Assembly (NCBI GenBank): GCA_900550345.1
Contig: URRX01000034.1
Span: 1 to 10,895, forward strand
Direction of reading: 5' to 3'
DNA from: an uncultured Anaerococcus sp.
Lineage (GTDB): Bacteria; Bacillota; Clostridia; Tissierellales; Peptoniphilaceae
Length of the DNA stretch: 10,895 nt
Part shown: positions 1 to 6,516 of the stretch, piece after piece
Numbering within the stretch: the stretch's first letter is position 1
Layout: every line of letters begins with the position of its first letter
Translations under genes and position numbers: made by a program
The notes under the pieces: generated by a model
Database searches by the model: none
Seen by the model: the letters and a program-made list of their open reading frames with translations, nothing else
Told to the model about the DNA's origin: nothing

Positions 1-646
1 AATAAAGTGCAAGGTAAAATGTATAGATGTAATAAACATCATTTGACTTGTCAATATTATCGAATATATATCTAATTATTAAACCAAACAATTCTATTTC
101 TCCAAGTCTTAGCTTGCTTATAGCTAAACATAGGAGTATTTTGAGGGAATATTCATTATATTTTATTTCTTTAAATTTATCCATATTAAAATCTGGATGG
201 ATATATAAAAGCGCTGTAATAAATTCTTTATGTGCAAGGTTAGAATCTACACCTTTGATAAGCTCAGCTACTCCTTTATAGTAATGTTTACTTGCTTGTA
301 TTTCATTGATATGTACTTCTTCTGCTATAAGTCTATTATTGATGTCATTTAAAAGAAAATCAGAATTATCAATAAAGCCATAATATATTAAAGTTCTTAC
401 TTTTTTCCTAATTTCTATGAGCCTATCAAAATTTTTTTTATTTTCATTAAGTAACAATTGTAAATCCACATCTAAATTCTCACATAAAGAATATAAGGTC
501 GAGATTCTTGGATCATTCTCTTCCTTTTCTATCCTACGAATTGTCTCTTCTGATATATAAGTTTTTTCCGCTAATTCTTTTCTTGTAATGTTTTTTTCTT
601 CTCTTAATTTTCTTAATTTTTTTCCTATATGATAGCAATATCGCAA
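1..646 (-). CDS. XRE-family HTH regulator with helical (TPR-like) C-terminus, 3' end off window
   Basis: I translated this frame by hand; it is open from 646 to the left edge (215 residues seen) and has no ATG start. Residues about 8-55 form a classic HTH_3/XRE domain (KKLRKLREEKNITRKELAEK, then YISEETIRRIEKEENDPRIS, where the recognition helix lies). The rest is alpha-helical, rich in Leu/Ile/Tyr/Lys, and resembles the TPR-like peptide-sensing part of Rgg/PlcR-type (RRNPP) regulators; no TPR consensus was scored. The start is TTG at 644-646: an in-frame TAA lies five codons upstream (659-661) and GGGGAA sits 5 nt before the TTG. The family usually has 280-300 residues, so perhaps a quarter to a third is missing. 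Its target and any signal peptide gene would lie to the left, outside the window. DNA-binding regulator: sure; RRNPP class: inference. Confidence 0.85.
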   Translation of the reverse strand, partial: MRYCYHIGKKLRKLREEKNITRKELAEKTYISEETIRRIEKEENDPRISTLYSLCENLDVDLQLLLNENKKNFDRLIEIRKKVRTLIYYGFIDNSDFLLNDINNRLIAEEVHINEIQASKHYYKGVAELIKGVDSNLAHKEFITALLYIHPDFNMDKFKEIKYNEYSLKILLCLAISKLRLGEIELFGLIIRYIFDNIDKSNDVYYIYTFYLALY

Positions 647-724
647 AATAATTCCCCTTTATATTTAATAGTATTACAATTTATAAAATATAATGATAAA
701 AAACATTAATCTAATACTTATTTT

Positions 725-752
725 ACTATATTTTTGATATTTTCCCTAACAA
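725..752 (-). promoter_or_regulatory. Candidate promoter for the XRE regulator
   Basis: On the minus strand, TTGTTA (747-752) is followed by 16 nt and TATAGT (725-730). This gives a leader of about 70 nt before the TTG start. The region is very AT-rich, so other -10-like boxes exist nearer the gene (for example TTATAA about 40 nt before the start). Confidence 0.35.
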
Positions 753-794
753 TGTAATTTTTTCTTTATTAAAATAAGCAATAAAAATAAGCAC

Positions 795-824
795 AAAAAA
801 ACAAGGAATAAAAATTCCTTGTTT
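795..824 (-). terminator. Rho-independent terminator of rplM-rpsI
   Basis: An 11-bp perfect stem (814-824 with 799-809) closes a 4-nt loop, and on the minus strand a run of T follows (complement of 795-800). It begins 13 nt after the rpsI stop codon. On the plus strand no T run follows, so it acts for the minus strand. Confidence 0.85.
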
Positions 825-836
825 GTAAAATTCTTC

Positions 837-1229
837 TTATCTTTTTGAGAATTGTGAAGATTTTCTTGCTTTCTTTTGACCGTATTTGTATCTTTCTTTT
901 TTTCTTGGGTCTCTTGTAAGAAAACCTGCTCTTTTAAGAGCTTGTCTATATTCAGGATTTACTTCAAGTAAAGCTCTTGCTATAGCGTGTCTGATAGCTC
1001 CTGCTTGTCCATTAAATCCTCCACCTTGTACATTAACTTTGATATCATATGTTGATTCATTTTCAGTTAATTTTAATGGTGCTTTTGCTATAATTTTTAA
1101 TGTATCATATGAAAAATAATCATCAAGATCTCTTCCATTAACTTTCAATTCTCCACTACCTGGTCTCATTGTAACTCTTGCTACTGAAGTTTTTCTTCTA
1201 CCTGTAGCTTGATATATAATATCTGCCAT
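837..1229 (-). CDS. rpsI: 30S ribosomal protein S9
   Basis: Ribosomal protein uS9 of the small subunit head; its C-terminal tail reaches the P-site tRNA. The 130 residues match the family length. The N-terminus has the S9 signature YQATGRRKTSVARV, the middle has GGGFNGQAGAIRHAIARAL, and the basic C-terminus carries LTRDPRKKERYKYGQKKARK and ends in SKR, the invariant tail that contacts tRNA. It is the second gene of the rplM-rpsI operon, with 12 nt between the genes. The rplM stop codon forms part of its Shine-Dalgarno sequence (TAAGGAGG), which implies translational coupling. A terminator follows. Confidence 0.98.
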   Translation of the reverse strand: MADIIYQATGRRKTSVARVTMRPGSGELKVNGRDLDDYFSYDTLKIIAKAPLKLTENESTYDIKVNVQGGGFNGQAGAIRHAIARALLEVNPEYRQALKRAGFLTRDPRKKERYKYGQKKARKSSQFSKR

Positions 1230-1241
1230 CTATAGTCCTCC

Positions 1242-1682
1242 TTACTTTAAGTCCAAAACTTCTGGGTTTTGAGCTTCGTGATTGTGATTTTCTCCTGCAT
1301 AAACCCTAAGTTTTTTGGCCATTTGTCTACCTAATTTGTTGTGTGGAAGCATACCTAATACAGCGTGTTCTACAATTCTTTCTGGATGTTTATCCATCAT
1401 GTCTTTGTAAGTTGTAGTTTTTAATCCACCTGCATATCCAGAATATCTTTTGTATTCTTTTTGGTATTCTTTGTTTCCAGTAAGAACGACTTTTTCAGCA
1501 TTTACTACTATTACATAGTCACCTGTGTCCATATTTGGAGTAAATGTTGGTTTGTGTTTTCCTCTAATAATTGCTGCAACTTGGCTTGCAAGTCTTCCTA
1601 CAACCATATCTGTTGCATCAACTACATACCATTTTGGTTCAATTGTTGACTTTGTTGGTACATATGTCTTTTGATTTTTCAT
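1242..1682 (-). CDS. rplM: 50S ribosomal protein L13
   Basis: Ribosomal protein uL13, an early-assembly protein of the large subunit. The start I favour is the ATG at 1680-1682 (146 residues), because AGGAGG lies 6 nt upstream. The TTG one codon earlier (1683-1685) would leave only 3 nt. Family motifs are all present: KWYVVDATDMVVGRLAS near the N-terminus, IIRGKHKPTFTPNMDTGDYV, YKRYSGYAGGLK, and AVLGMLPHNKLGRQMAKKL followed by RVYAGENHNH. It is the first gene of the operon and has its own promoter and a structured leader of about 130 nt, which fits autoregulation of the L13 type. Confidence 0.97.
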   Translation of the reverse strand: MKNQKTYVPTKSTIEPKWYVVDATDMVVGRLASQVAAIIRGKHKPTFTPNMDTGDYVIVVNAEKVVLTGNKEYQKEYKRYSGYAGGLKTTTYKDMMDKHPERIVEHAVLGMLPHNKLGRQMAKKLRVYAGENHNHEAQNPEVLDLK

Positions 1683-1711
1683 CAAGTTCCTCCTTAAATA
1701 TTTTTGCCTAT

Positions 1712-1759
1712 CTATTTAGACACCGCTCGGATAGGTGGCGGCTTTACTCGTCCTGACAT
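1712..1759 (-). other. Possible 15-codon leader ORF with a Pro-Pro-Pro run
   Basis: Within the rplM leader, ATG (1759-1757) opens a frame reading MSGRVKPPPIRAVSK and ending at TAG (1714-1712). GAGGG lies 10 nt upstream of the ATG. Three consecutive prolines are a known ribosome-stalling motif relieved by EF-P. The codons overlap the RNA structure, so the frame may be an accident of conserved RNA bases. I treat it as a candidate only. Confidence 0.25.
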
Positions 1760-1762
1760 TTT

Positions 1763-1816
1763 TTAATCGCCCTCAGGATCTGCGATTATGTCAAAAGTAT
1801 TTGGAACTTTTTTCAT
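1763..1816 (-). other. Possible 17-codon, near-leaderless ORF in the rplM leader
   Basis: ATG (1816-1814) lies about 8 nt after the -10 box, so transcripts would start almost at the ATG. The frame reads MKKVPNTFDIIADPEGD and stops at TAA (1765-1763), 3 nt before the next small ORF. It has no Shine-Dalgarno site. It could be chance; I list it because it forms a tandem pair with the following ORF. Confidence 0.18.
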
Positions 1817-1824
1817 ACTAATTA

Positions 1825-1853
1825 ATGATACACTGAAAACACGCTTTTGTCAA
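1825..1853 (-). promoter_or_regulatory. Sigma-A-type promoter of rplM-rpsI
   Basis: On the minus strand, TTGACA (1848-1853, perfect -35) is followed by 17 nt and TATCAT (1825-1830). The predicted transcript start is near 1818, giving a leader of about 135 nt. The -35 box directly touches the TAG stop codon of the upstream chelatase gene (1854-1856). Confidence 0.85.
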
Positions 1854-2597
1854 CTATTTTTCAAGCTTTTCTACGAAAATTTCAGCAATTTTATCATATA
1901 AAAGCAATGATTTTTTTACTAAATTAATTTCTATTTCATTTTCTTCAAAAACTTTCTTGTAGGAATTTTTCTTATCCCCTTCTATGTCTTTGGCAACATG
2001 GTTACCTACAATAATTAAAAAAGGAATTACCCTTATCTTACTTATATTTTTTTCTTTAAATTCTTTAATCAAATCATCAAATTTTCTATCTTCAAAACTT
2101 GAAAAGTATAGGTTTTTATCGGAATTTTTTATTTTTTCTTGAAATTTTTCAAATTCTTGTAGATTTTTTCTAGGACTTCCATGGAAAATTACAAGACTTG
2201 GATCATTTTCTCCAAGCTCTTCTAGAAACTCTAAAATTTCATCATTATTTTCTTCTTCAAGAAGAGCCTTGGTGAAGGTAAAATTAAAAAATCCATCTTC
2301 GTTTAATTGCTCAGCTTTTTTCATGACTTTTTCATATTCTATTCCCCTTAGAACATAAGCCATCAAAAATCTAACATCCCTTATATTTTTATCCCTACAC
2401 TCATTTAAAATTTCTTCCAAATCTTGACTAAGGTCCTTATCATCTACTTTTTTTCTAATCTTATCACTTGCCATGTAAGATTTTACAAGTGAGCCCTCAT
2501 ATTTTTCCTCTACCTTTTTTCTTAAAAAACTAATAGCTTCCTTCTGATTTTCTATCTTACTTGTTCCATGATTTACTATTATTGTTGCAAATGTCAT
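1854..2597 (-). CDS. CbiK-type sirohydrochlorin cobaltochelatase
   Basis: Cytoplasmic class II chelatase of the anaerobic CbiK family (247 residues, near the usual 260), which inserts Co(II) into sirohydrochlorin in cobalamin synthesis. Relatives can handle Fe or Ni, so the metal is not certain. The N-terminal strand ends in VNHGTS (H10, G11). GIEYEK (E87) matches the family's metal-site Glu motif, VIFHGSP carries H139, and IVGNHVAKDIEGD carries H200. The His-Glu-His set and its spacing match the CbiK active site. The protein is strongly charged (Lys/Glu-rich), unlike its neighbours. It starts 1 nt after the thiD stop (TAAAATG), with AGGAA inside the end of thiD, so the two are co-translated. 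No other cobalamin genes are in view. Confidence 0.82.
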   Translation of the reverse strand: MTFATIIVNHGTSKIENQKEAISFLRKKVEEKYEGSLVKSYMASDKIRKKVDDKDLSQDLEEILNECRDKNIRDVRFLMAYVLRGIEYEKVMKKAEQLNEDGFFNFTFTKALLEEENNDEILEFLEELGENDPSLVIFHGSPRKNLQEFEKFQEKIKNSDKNLYFSSFEDRKFDDLIKEFKEKNISKIRVIPFLIIVGNHVAKDIEGDKKNSYKKVFEENEIEINLVKKSLLLYDKIAEIFVEKLEK

Positions 2598-2598
2598 T

Positions 2599-3405
2599 TT
2601 AATTTCCTAATTTTTTATATTCATCTTTAATATCAAAGGCATGATTCATAGGTCCTGATCCTTTTCCTAAATCTAGCATATCTAAAAGAGCGTTTGATAG
2701 AAATTCTTTTGCCATTTTTATTGAATTTTCCATATCATATCCTTTTGCAAGGTTTGCTGCAATGGCTGATGAAAGGGTACAACCTGTGCCGTGAGTATTC
2801 GGATTATTTATTCTTTTTCCCTTAAACCAAGTGCCTTTTCCATCTTCAAATAAATAATCATTGGCATCATTTATTTGGTGACCACCTTTTAATAGACAAG
2901 CACAATTATATTTTTTAGAGATGATTTCTCCTGCTTTTTCCATATCCTTTTCATTTTTTATTTTCATCTCTGATAAAATTTCTGCCTCTGGAATATTTGG
3001 TGTAAGAAGGTCTGCTAATGGCAATAGTTTATTTTTAAGTGTTTCTATAGAATCATCTTTTAATAGTTTTGATCCACTTGTTGCAACCATTACTGGATCA
3101 ACTACTATATTTTTTGCTTTTCTTTTTTTTAATTCTTCTGCTATTACTGAAATTAATTTTGAATTTGATACCATGCCTATTTTTATTGAATCTGGATATA
3201 TATCGTCAAATATCATATCAAGTTGGTCTTTTAAAAATTCTGGGCTTGATTCTAAAACTGATAAAACTCCTGTAGTATTTTGAGCTGTTAGAGCAGTAAT
3301 TGCGCTTTGTGCATATACTCCATTTAAGGTCATTGTTTTTATATCAGCTTGAATTCCTGCTCCACCAGATGAGTCACTCCCTGCAATTGTTAATCCTATT
3401 TTCAT
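2599..3405 (-). CDS. thiD: Hydroxymethylpyrimidine/phosphomethylpyrimidine kinase
   Basis: Ribokinase-fold enzyme (268 residues, normal length) that phosphorylates HMP and HMP-phosphate to HMP-pyrophosphate, the pyrimidine half of thiamine. Substrate site: LTIAGSDSSGGAGIQADIKT at residues 5-24. Other blocks are GVYAQSAITALTAQNT (29-44), VVDPVMVATSGS (101-112) and TPNIPEAE (135-142). The catalytic anion hole is NTHGTGCTLSSAIAAN (203-218) with C209. The start ATG has GGGG about 6 nt upstream. It leads a two-gene operon with the chelatase. There is no TPP riboswitch in its leader of about 60 nt and no other thi gene nearby, so a salvage role is likely (inference). Confidence 0.95.
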   Translation of the reverse strand: MKIGLTIAGSDSSGGAGIQADIKTMTLNGVYAQSAITALTAQNTTGVLSVLESSPEFLKDQLDMIFDDIYPDSIKIGMVSNSKLISVIAEELKKRKAKNIVVDPVMVATSGSKLLKDDSIETLKNKLLPLADLLTPNIPEAEILSEMKIKNEKDMEKAGEIISKKYNCACLLKGGHQINDANDYLFEDGKGTWFKGKRINNPNTHGTGCTLSSAIAANLAKGYDMENSIKMAKEFLSNALLDMLDLGKGSGPMNHAFDIKDEYKKLGN

Positions 3406-3473
3406 AATTTTCCCCTTTATTTTTTTATTATATGATAAGTTTTATATATTTTTTTCTTATATATTCATTTTTT

Positions 3474-3502
3474 ATATTAAGGTAAAGGCGTTTTATTGTC
3501 AA
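3474..3502 (-). promoter_or_regulatory. Promoter of thiD operon
   Basis: On the minus strand, TTGACA (3497-3502, perfect -35), a 17-nt spacer and TAATAT (3474-3479). The transcript start would be near 3467, about 60 nt before the thiD ATG. It diverges from the DUF554 promoter; the two -35 boxes lie 26 bp apart, so one bound regulator could touch both. Confidence 0.75.
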
Positions 3503-3528
3503 TTTTCTTTATCACTTTTATGGCATTT

Positions 3529-3557
3529 TTGCAAATGTTTAAGTGCTTTGATATAAT
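3529..3557 (+). promoter_or_regulatory. Promoter of the DUF554 pair
   Basis: TTGCAA (3529-3534), a 17-nt spacer and a perfect TATAAT (3552-3557). The transcript start would be near 3564, leaving a leader of about 24 nt with AAGAAGG 5 nt before the first ATG. Confidence 0.75.
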
Positions 3558-3587
3558 TTAACAAAATAATATATAAAGAAGGTTTTT

Positions 3588-4271
3588 ATGCTTGGTGTTT
3601 TTGTAAATGCTATTTCAGTTTTAATTTTAGGATTTTTGGGAACTAAGGTTGGGAAATATTTTTCTGACAGACTTAAAAATGACATAATGAAATTTCTTGC
3701 TCTACTAATCTTAGTTGCTGGTATTAAATCTGCAAGTAAGGGGCAAAGTTTAGTTATTATTATATCTATTGTTTTTGGAGTCATTATTGGTTATCATTTT
3801 GATTTGGATGGAAAATTTCATAAATTTGCCTATTTTTTGAATGATGTATTTTTAAAAAATAAAAGATCTAATTTCCCAAAAGCTTTTATCAATGCTACTT
3901 TAATTTTATGCGTTGGAAGCATGGGGATTATTGGATCTATCGAGGCAGGAATAAATTCTAACAATGAAATTCTTCTCTTAAAATCAATGATTGATGGATT
4001 GACTGTATTTTTTATGGCTCAAAGCTTGGGAATTGGTGTGGCTTTTGCATCTATTCCAATTATAGTTTACCAAGGATTAATTGTAATTATTTCAACTTAT
4101 ATTTCTCCAATTCTTACAAAAGAAGTTATTGATAATATTTCTGGAGTTGGAGGTTTAAGTATTATGGCTATTGGTCTTTCAATGCTTGATCTAGCAGATA
4201 TAAAAATCGTAAATTCAGTGCCTTCTATTTTATTTCCTATTATTTATGGATTTATTTTAATGTTATTATAG
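3588..4271 (+). CDS. DUF554 family membrane protein, first of tandem pair
   Basis: Polytopic membrane protein of 227 residues (usual length for the family), function unknown; some relatives are loosely called putative transporters, which the sequence does not prove. Family marks: N-terminal VNAISVLILGFLGTKVG, CVGSMGIIGSIEAG (108-121), SMIDGLTVFFMAQSLGIGVA (133-152) and NISGVGGLSIMAIGLSML (183-200). I see about six or seven hydrophobic segments, with one short charged loop at 85-98. AAGAAGG precedes the start. It is followed 8 nt later by a paralogue of exactly the same length, and its TAG stop is part of the next gene's Shine-Dalgarno site (TAGGAGG), so the pair is made together. Confidence 0.88.
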   Translation: MLGVFVNAISVLILGFLGTKVGKYFSDRLKNDIMKFLALLILVAGIKSASKGQSLVIIISIVFGVIIGYHFDLDGKFHKFAYFLNDVFLKNKRSNFPKAFINATLILCVGSMGIIGSIEAGINSNNEILLLKSMIDGLTVFFMAQSLGIGVAFASIPIIVYQGLIVIISTYISPILTKEVIDNISGVGGLSIMAIGLSMLDLADIKIVNSVPSILFPIIYGFILMLL

Positions 4272-4279
4272 GAGGATAT

Positions 4280-4963
4280 ATGTTAGCAGTTTTGGTTAAT
4301 TTTATTTTGGTTGGAATTTTAGGATTTCTAGGGTCAAAAATAGGTGATAAATTTTCTGAAAGTTTGAGAAGTTCGATTATGAATTTTTTGGCTGCGGCAA
4401 TTATTGTTATCGGGATTAGATCTTCAATGAAAGGTGATATTCTCGTAATAATTATTTCTGTTGTTATTGGTTTAATTATAGGTGAGTTTTTAGGTTTAGA
4501 TAGTAAGCTTAATAAATTATCATCAAATATAGAGAAAAAATATATAAAAGATACAAATTCAAATTTTTCAGAAAGTTTTCTTAACGCATCTATTCTTTTT
4601 TGTTTTGGAGCTATGGGAATAATTGGTTGTATTGAAGCAGGAGTTACAGGAGATGACCAAGTTTTGATGGGAAAAGCCTTAATTGATGGTGTTGTAGCAT
4701 TTTTTATGGCTCAAAGCATGGGTATTGGCGTTTCATTTTCTTCATTTTCAATTTTGATTTTCCAAGCCCTCTTAGTACTTCTTGCAGGATTTTTGAGTCC
4801 ATATTTGGGAGAAGATGTTATAAATAATATTTCAGGAACTGGCGGACTTACCATAATTGTAATTGGTCTTTCACAGTTGAAATTAGTAGATTCCAAAATA
4901 GCAAATATTCTTCCAGCTCTTGCCATTCCAGTAATTTACAGTTTGATTTCCACATTATTTTAA
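4280..4963 (+). CDS. DUF554 family membrane protein, second of tandem pair
   Basis: Also 227 residues; it aligns to the first copy with no gaps, and by eye about half the positions are identical (113 of 227 counted). Shared motifs: CFGAMGIIGCIEAG (108-121), ALIDGVVAFFMAQSMGIGVS (133-152) and NISGTGGLTIIVIGLSQL (183-200). The least similar part is the polar loop at 75-95, where this copy reads SSNIEKKYIKDTNSN. The start is set by AGGAGG 4 nt before the ATG. The pair is an old tandem duplication, diverged enough for separate roles or for a two-subunit complex (inference). A shared convergent terminator follows. Confidence 0.88.
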   Translation: MLAVLVNFILVGILGFLGSKIGDKFSESLRSSIMNFLAAAIIVIGIRSSMKGDILVIIISVVIGLIIGEFLGLDSKLNKLSSNIEKKYIKDTNSNFSESFLNASILFCFGAMGIIGCIEAGVTGDDQVLMGKALIDGVVAFFMAQSMGIGVSFSSFSILIFQALLVLLAGFLSPYLGEDVINNISGTGGLTIIVIGLSQLKLVDSKIANILPALAIPVIYSLISTLF

Positions 4964-4999
4964 TATTTTTATACAATAAAGCTATTTTTTGACATTAAA

Positions 5000-5034
5000 A
5001 AACCCCAAAATCTTTTTTATAGATTTTGGGGTTT
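5000..5034. terminator. Bidirectional terminator between DUF554 pair and trkH
   Basis: A 14-bp perfect stem (5000-5013 with 5021-5034) containing CCCC/GGGG closes a 7-nt loop. On the minus strand the stem ends in GGGG followed by six T, a good terminator for trkH, whose stop is 20 nt away. On the plus strand the T run is short (GGGGTTTAGG), so termination of the DUF554 transcript is probably weaker. Confidence 0.85.
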
Positions 5035-5053
5035 AGGTCATTTAACTATTTTT

Positions 5054-6514
5054 TTATTTATTTCTCAAATTCCTATAAGTAGAAGGATACAAAAGTAAAA
5101 GCATAGGAAATATTTCTAGTCTTCCCAAAAGCATGGCTATTGTTAAAACAAGTTTTGAAAGTTTAGACATTTCTGCAAAGGTTGTGATTGGTCCAAAGGC
5201 TCCAAGCCCTGGCCCTACATTGTTAAATGTTGTAGAAACTGCCGCAAATGCCGTTTCAAAATCATCCATATCAATTGAAACTATCATAAATAAAATAATA
5301 AAAATTAATATATAAATTATCAAGTACTTTGAAACTGAACTTTCTGTTTCTGAATCAACTTTTTTACCATCTAGCCTGTTTATAGTAATTTTTTTTGGAT
5401 TCATAGATTCTTTTATTTGGTTAATTCCACCCTTTACCAAAATTACAAATCTTGAAACTTTTAGTCCTCCTGCAGTTGAACCTGCACAACCTCCAATAAA
5501 CATAAGCATAATAACAACAGATTTTGCAAATAATGGCCAAGTTCCAAAGTCAGCTGAAACATAGCCTGTGGTTGTAATTATTGAAGAAACTGTAAATAGT
5601 GAATTTACCAAAGAATAAATTGTATTTTGATAAATTGAAACTATATTTATAAAAATTAAGCCTGATGAAATCAAAATAATTGCTATATACCATTTTAATT
5701 CTTCACTTTTTACTGCTTCTCTTACACTTTTTGTTACTGCATAAAAATATATATTAAAATTTATACCAAATACTGCCATCATAATTGCAAGAACCATTTC
5801 TATATATCTAGAATCATAAGCTCCAATAGAAATTCCTTTATTAGAAAATCCACCAGTACCTGCAGCTCCAAAAGCATGAATTATAGATTCAAATAAATTC
5901 ATTCCTCCAAAAAGAAGAAGTATAGCTGTAATTATTGTCAAAACTATATACATACCATATAGATTTCTTGCTGTATCTGATAATTTTGGAGTTATTTTCC
6001 CAAAAGTAGGTCCTGGAACTTCACTTTGCATCAAAAGTGATGATTCCTTATTAGAATTTGGTAAAATAGCAAGGGTAAATACCAAAATCCCCATTCCTCC
6101 AACAAAATGAGAAAATGACCTCCAAAAAATTATTGAATGTGGTAAAAGTTCTACATCAAGAGCAACTGATGCTCCAGAAGTTGTAAAACCAGAAACCATT
6201 TCAAATAAAGCATCGATATATCCATTATAATTTGACTTAGTCAAATACAAAGGAATTGCTCCAATAATAGAAAATAAAACCCAAGTTGATGCAGTAATAA
6301 ACATGGCTTCTTTTGTATATAAGTGAGATCTATTATCCCCTCTTTTACTTAAAATAATTCCAAAAACCAAAGAAATTATTATAGGAATTATAAAATTTCT
6401 AATATCTGCAAAACTTTCCCTATAAATTAAAGAAACTAAAAGGGGAAAAGATAAAAGTCCTGCAAGAACTAATAATAATTTTCCAAGAGAATATTTTACA
6501 ATTTTTAAATTCAT
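5054..6514 (-). CDS. trkH: Trk potassium uptake system, channel subunit TrkH
   Basis: Membrane K+-conducting subunit of the Trk/Ktr/HKT superfamily (486 residues, as TrkH). Four pore repeats with filter motifs are visible: FTTSGAS (110-116), GTGGFS (219-224), TTGYVS (315-320) and NNVGPGLG (431-438). Each has the key filter glycine. Other TrkH marks are FWRSFSHFVGGMGILVF (130-146), GGCAGSTAGGLKVSR (341-355) and GRLEIFP (464-470). It starts 2 nt after the trkA stop with GGGGT as Shine-Dalgarno site, so TrkA and TrkH are made together. Inward K+ flow would be gated by TrkA through NAD(H), ATP/ADP or c-di-AMP binding in relatives. TrkH rather than KtrB is favoured by length and by the two-RCK partner. 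Confidence 0.95.
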   Translation of the reverse strand: MNLKIVKYSLGKLLLVLAGLLSFPLLVSLIYRESFADIRNFIIPIIISLVFGIILSKRGDNRSHLYTKEAMFITASTWVLFSIIGAIPLYLTKSNYNGYIDALFEMVSGFTTSGASVALDVELLPHSIIFWRSFSHFVGGMGILVFTLAILPNSNKESSLLMQSEVPGPTFGKITPKLSDTARNLYGMYIVLTIITAILLLFGGMNLFESIIHAFGAAGTGGFSNKGISIGAYDSRYIEMVLAIMMAVFGINFNIYFYAVTKSVREAVKSEELKWYIAIILISSGLIFINIVSIYQNTIYSLVNSLFTVSSIITTTGYVSADFGTWPLFAKSVVIMLMFIGGCAGSTAGGLKVSRFVILVKGGINQIKESMNPKKITINRLDGKKVDSETESSVSKYLIIYILIFIILFMIVSIDMDDFETAFAAVSTTFNNVGPGLGAFGPITTFAEMSKLSKLVLTIAMLLGRLEIFPMLLLLYPSTYRNLRNK

Positions 6515-6516
6515 AG

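Larger units (their letters stand above)
1690..1818 (-). promoter_or_regulatory. Structured rplM leader (candidate L13 leader)
   Basis: The stretch between the rplM promoter and Shine-Dalgarno site is clearly richer in G+C than its surroundings and folds well. One stem pairs TGACAT (1793-1788) with ATGTCA (1759-1754) and, inside it, AATCGC (1787-1782) with GCGATT (1770-1765). In competition, TCCTGA in the loop can pair with TCAGGA just after the stem. A second helix pairs CCTATC (1735-1730) with GATAGG (1712-1707), or alternatively CACC with GGTG. Low-GC Gram-positives are known to carry an L13-binding leader before rplM-rpsI (Rfam L13_leader); position and shape fit, but no covariance model was run. 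No terminator is seen, so control would be at translation or by processing. Confidence 0.6.

Noticed and set aside
48..281. A plus-strand 77-codon frame near the left edge.
   Set aside because: It is the shadow of the minus-strand XRE regulator, with no ribosome site or coding character of its own.
1683..1685. TTG as start codon for rplM.
   Set aside because: It would leave only 3 nt to AGGAGG; the next codon is ATG with 6 nt spacing.
3406..3470. A TPP riboswitch before thiD.
   Set aside because: The leader is only about 60 nt of A/T-rich DNA without the CTGAGA-type conserved core.
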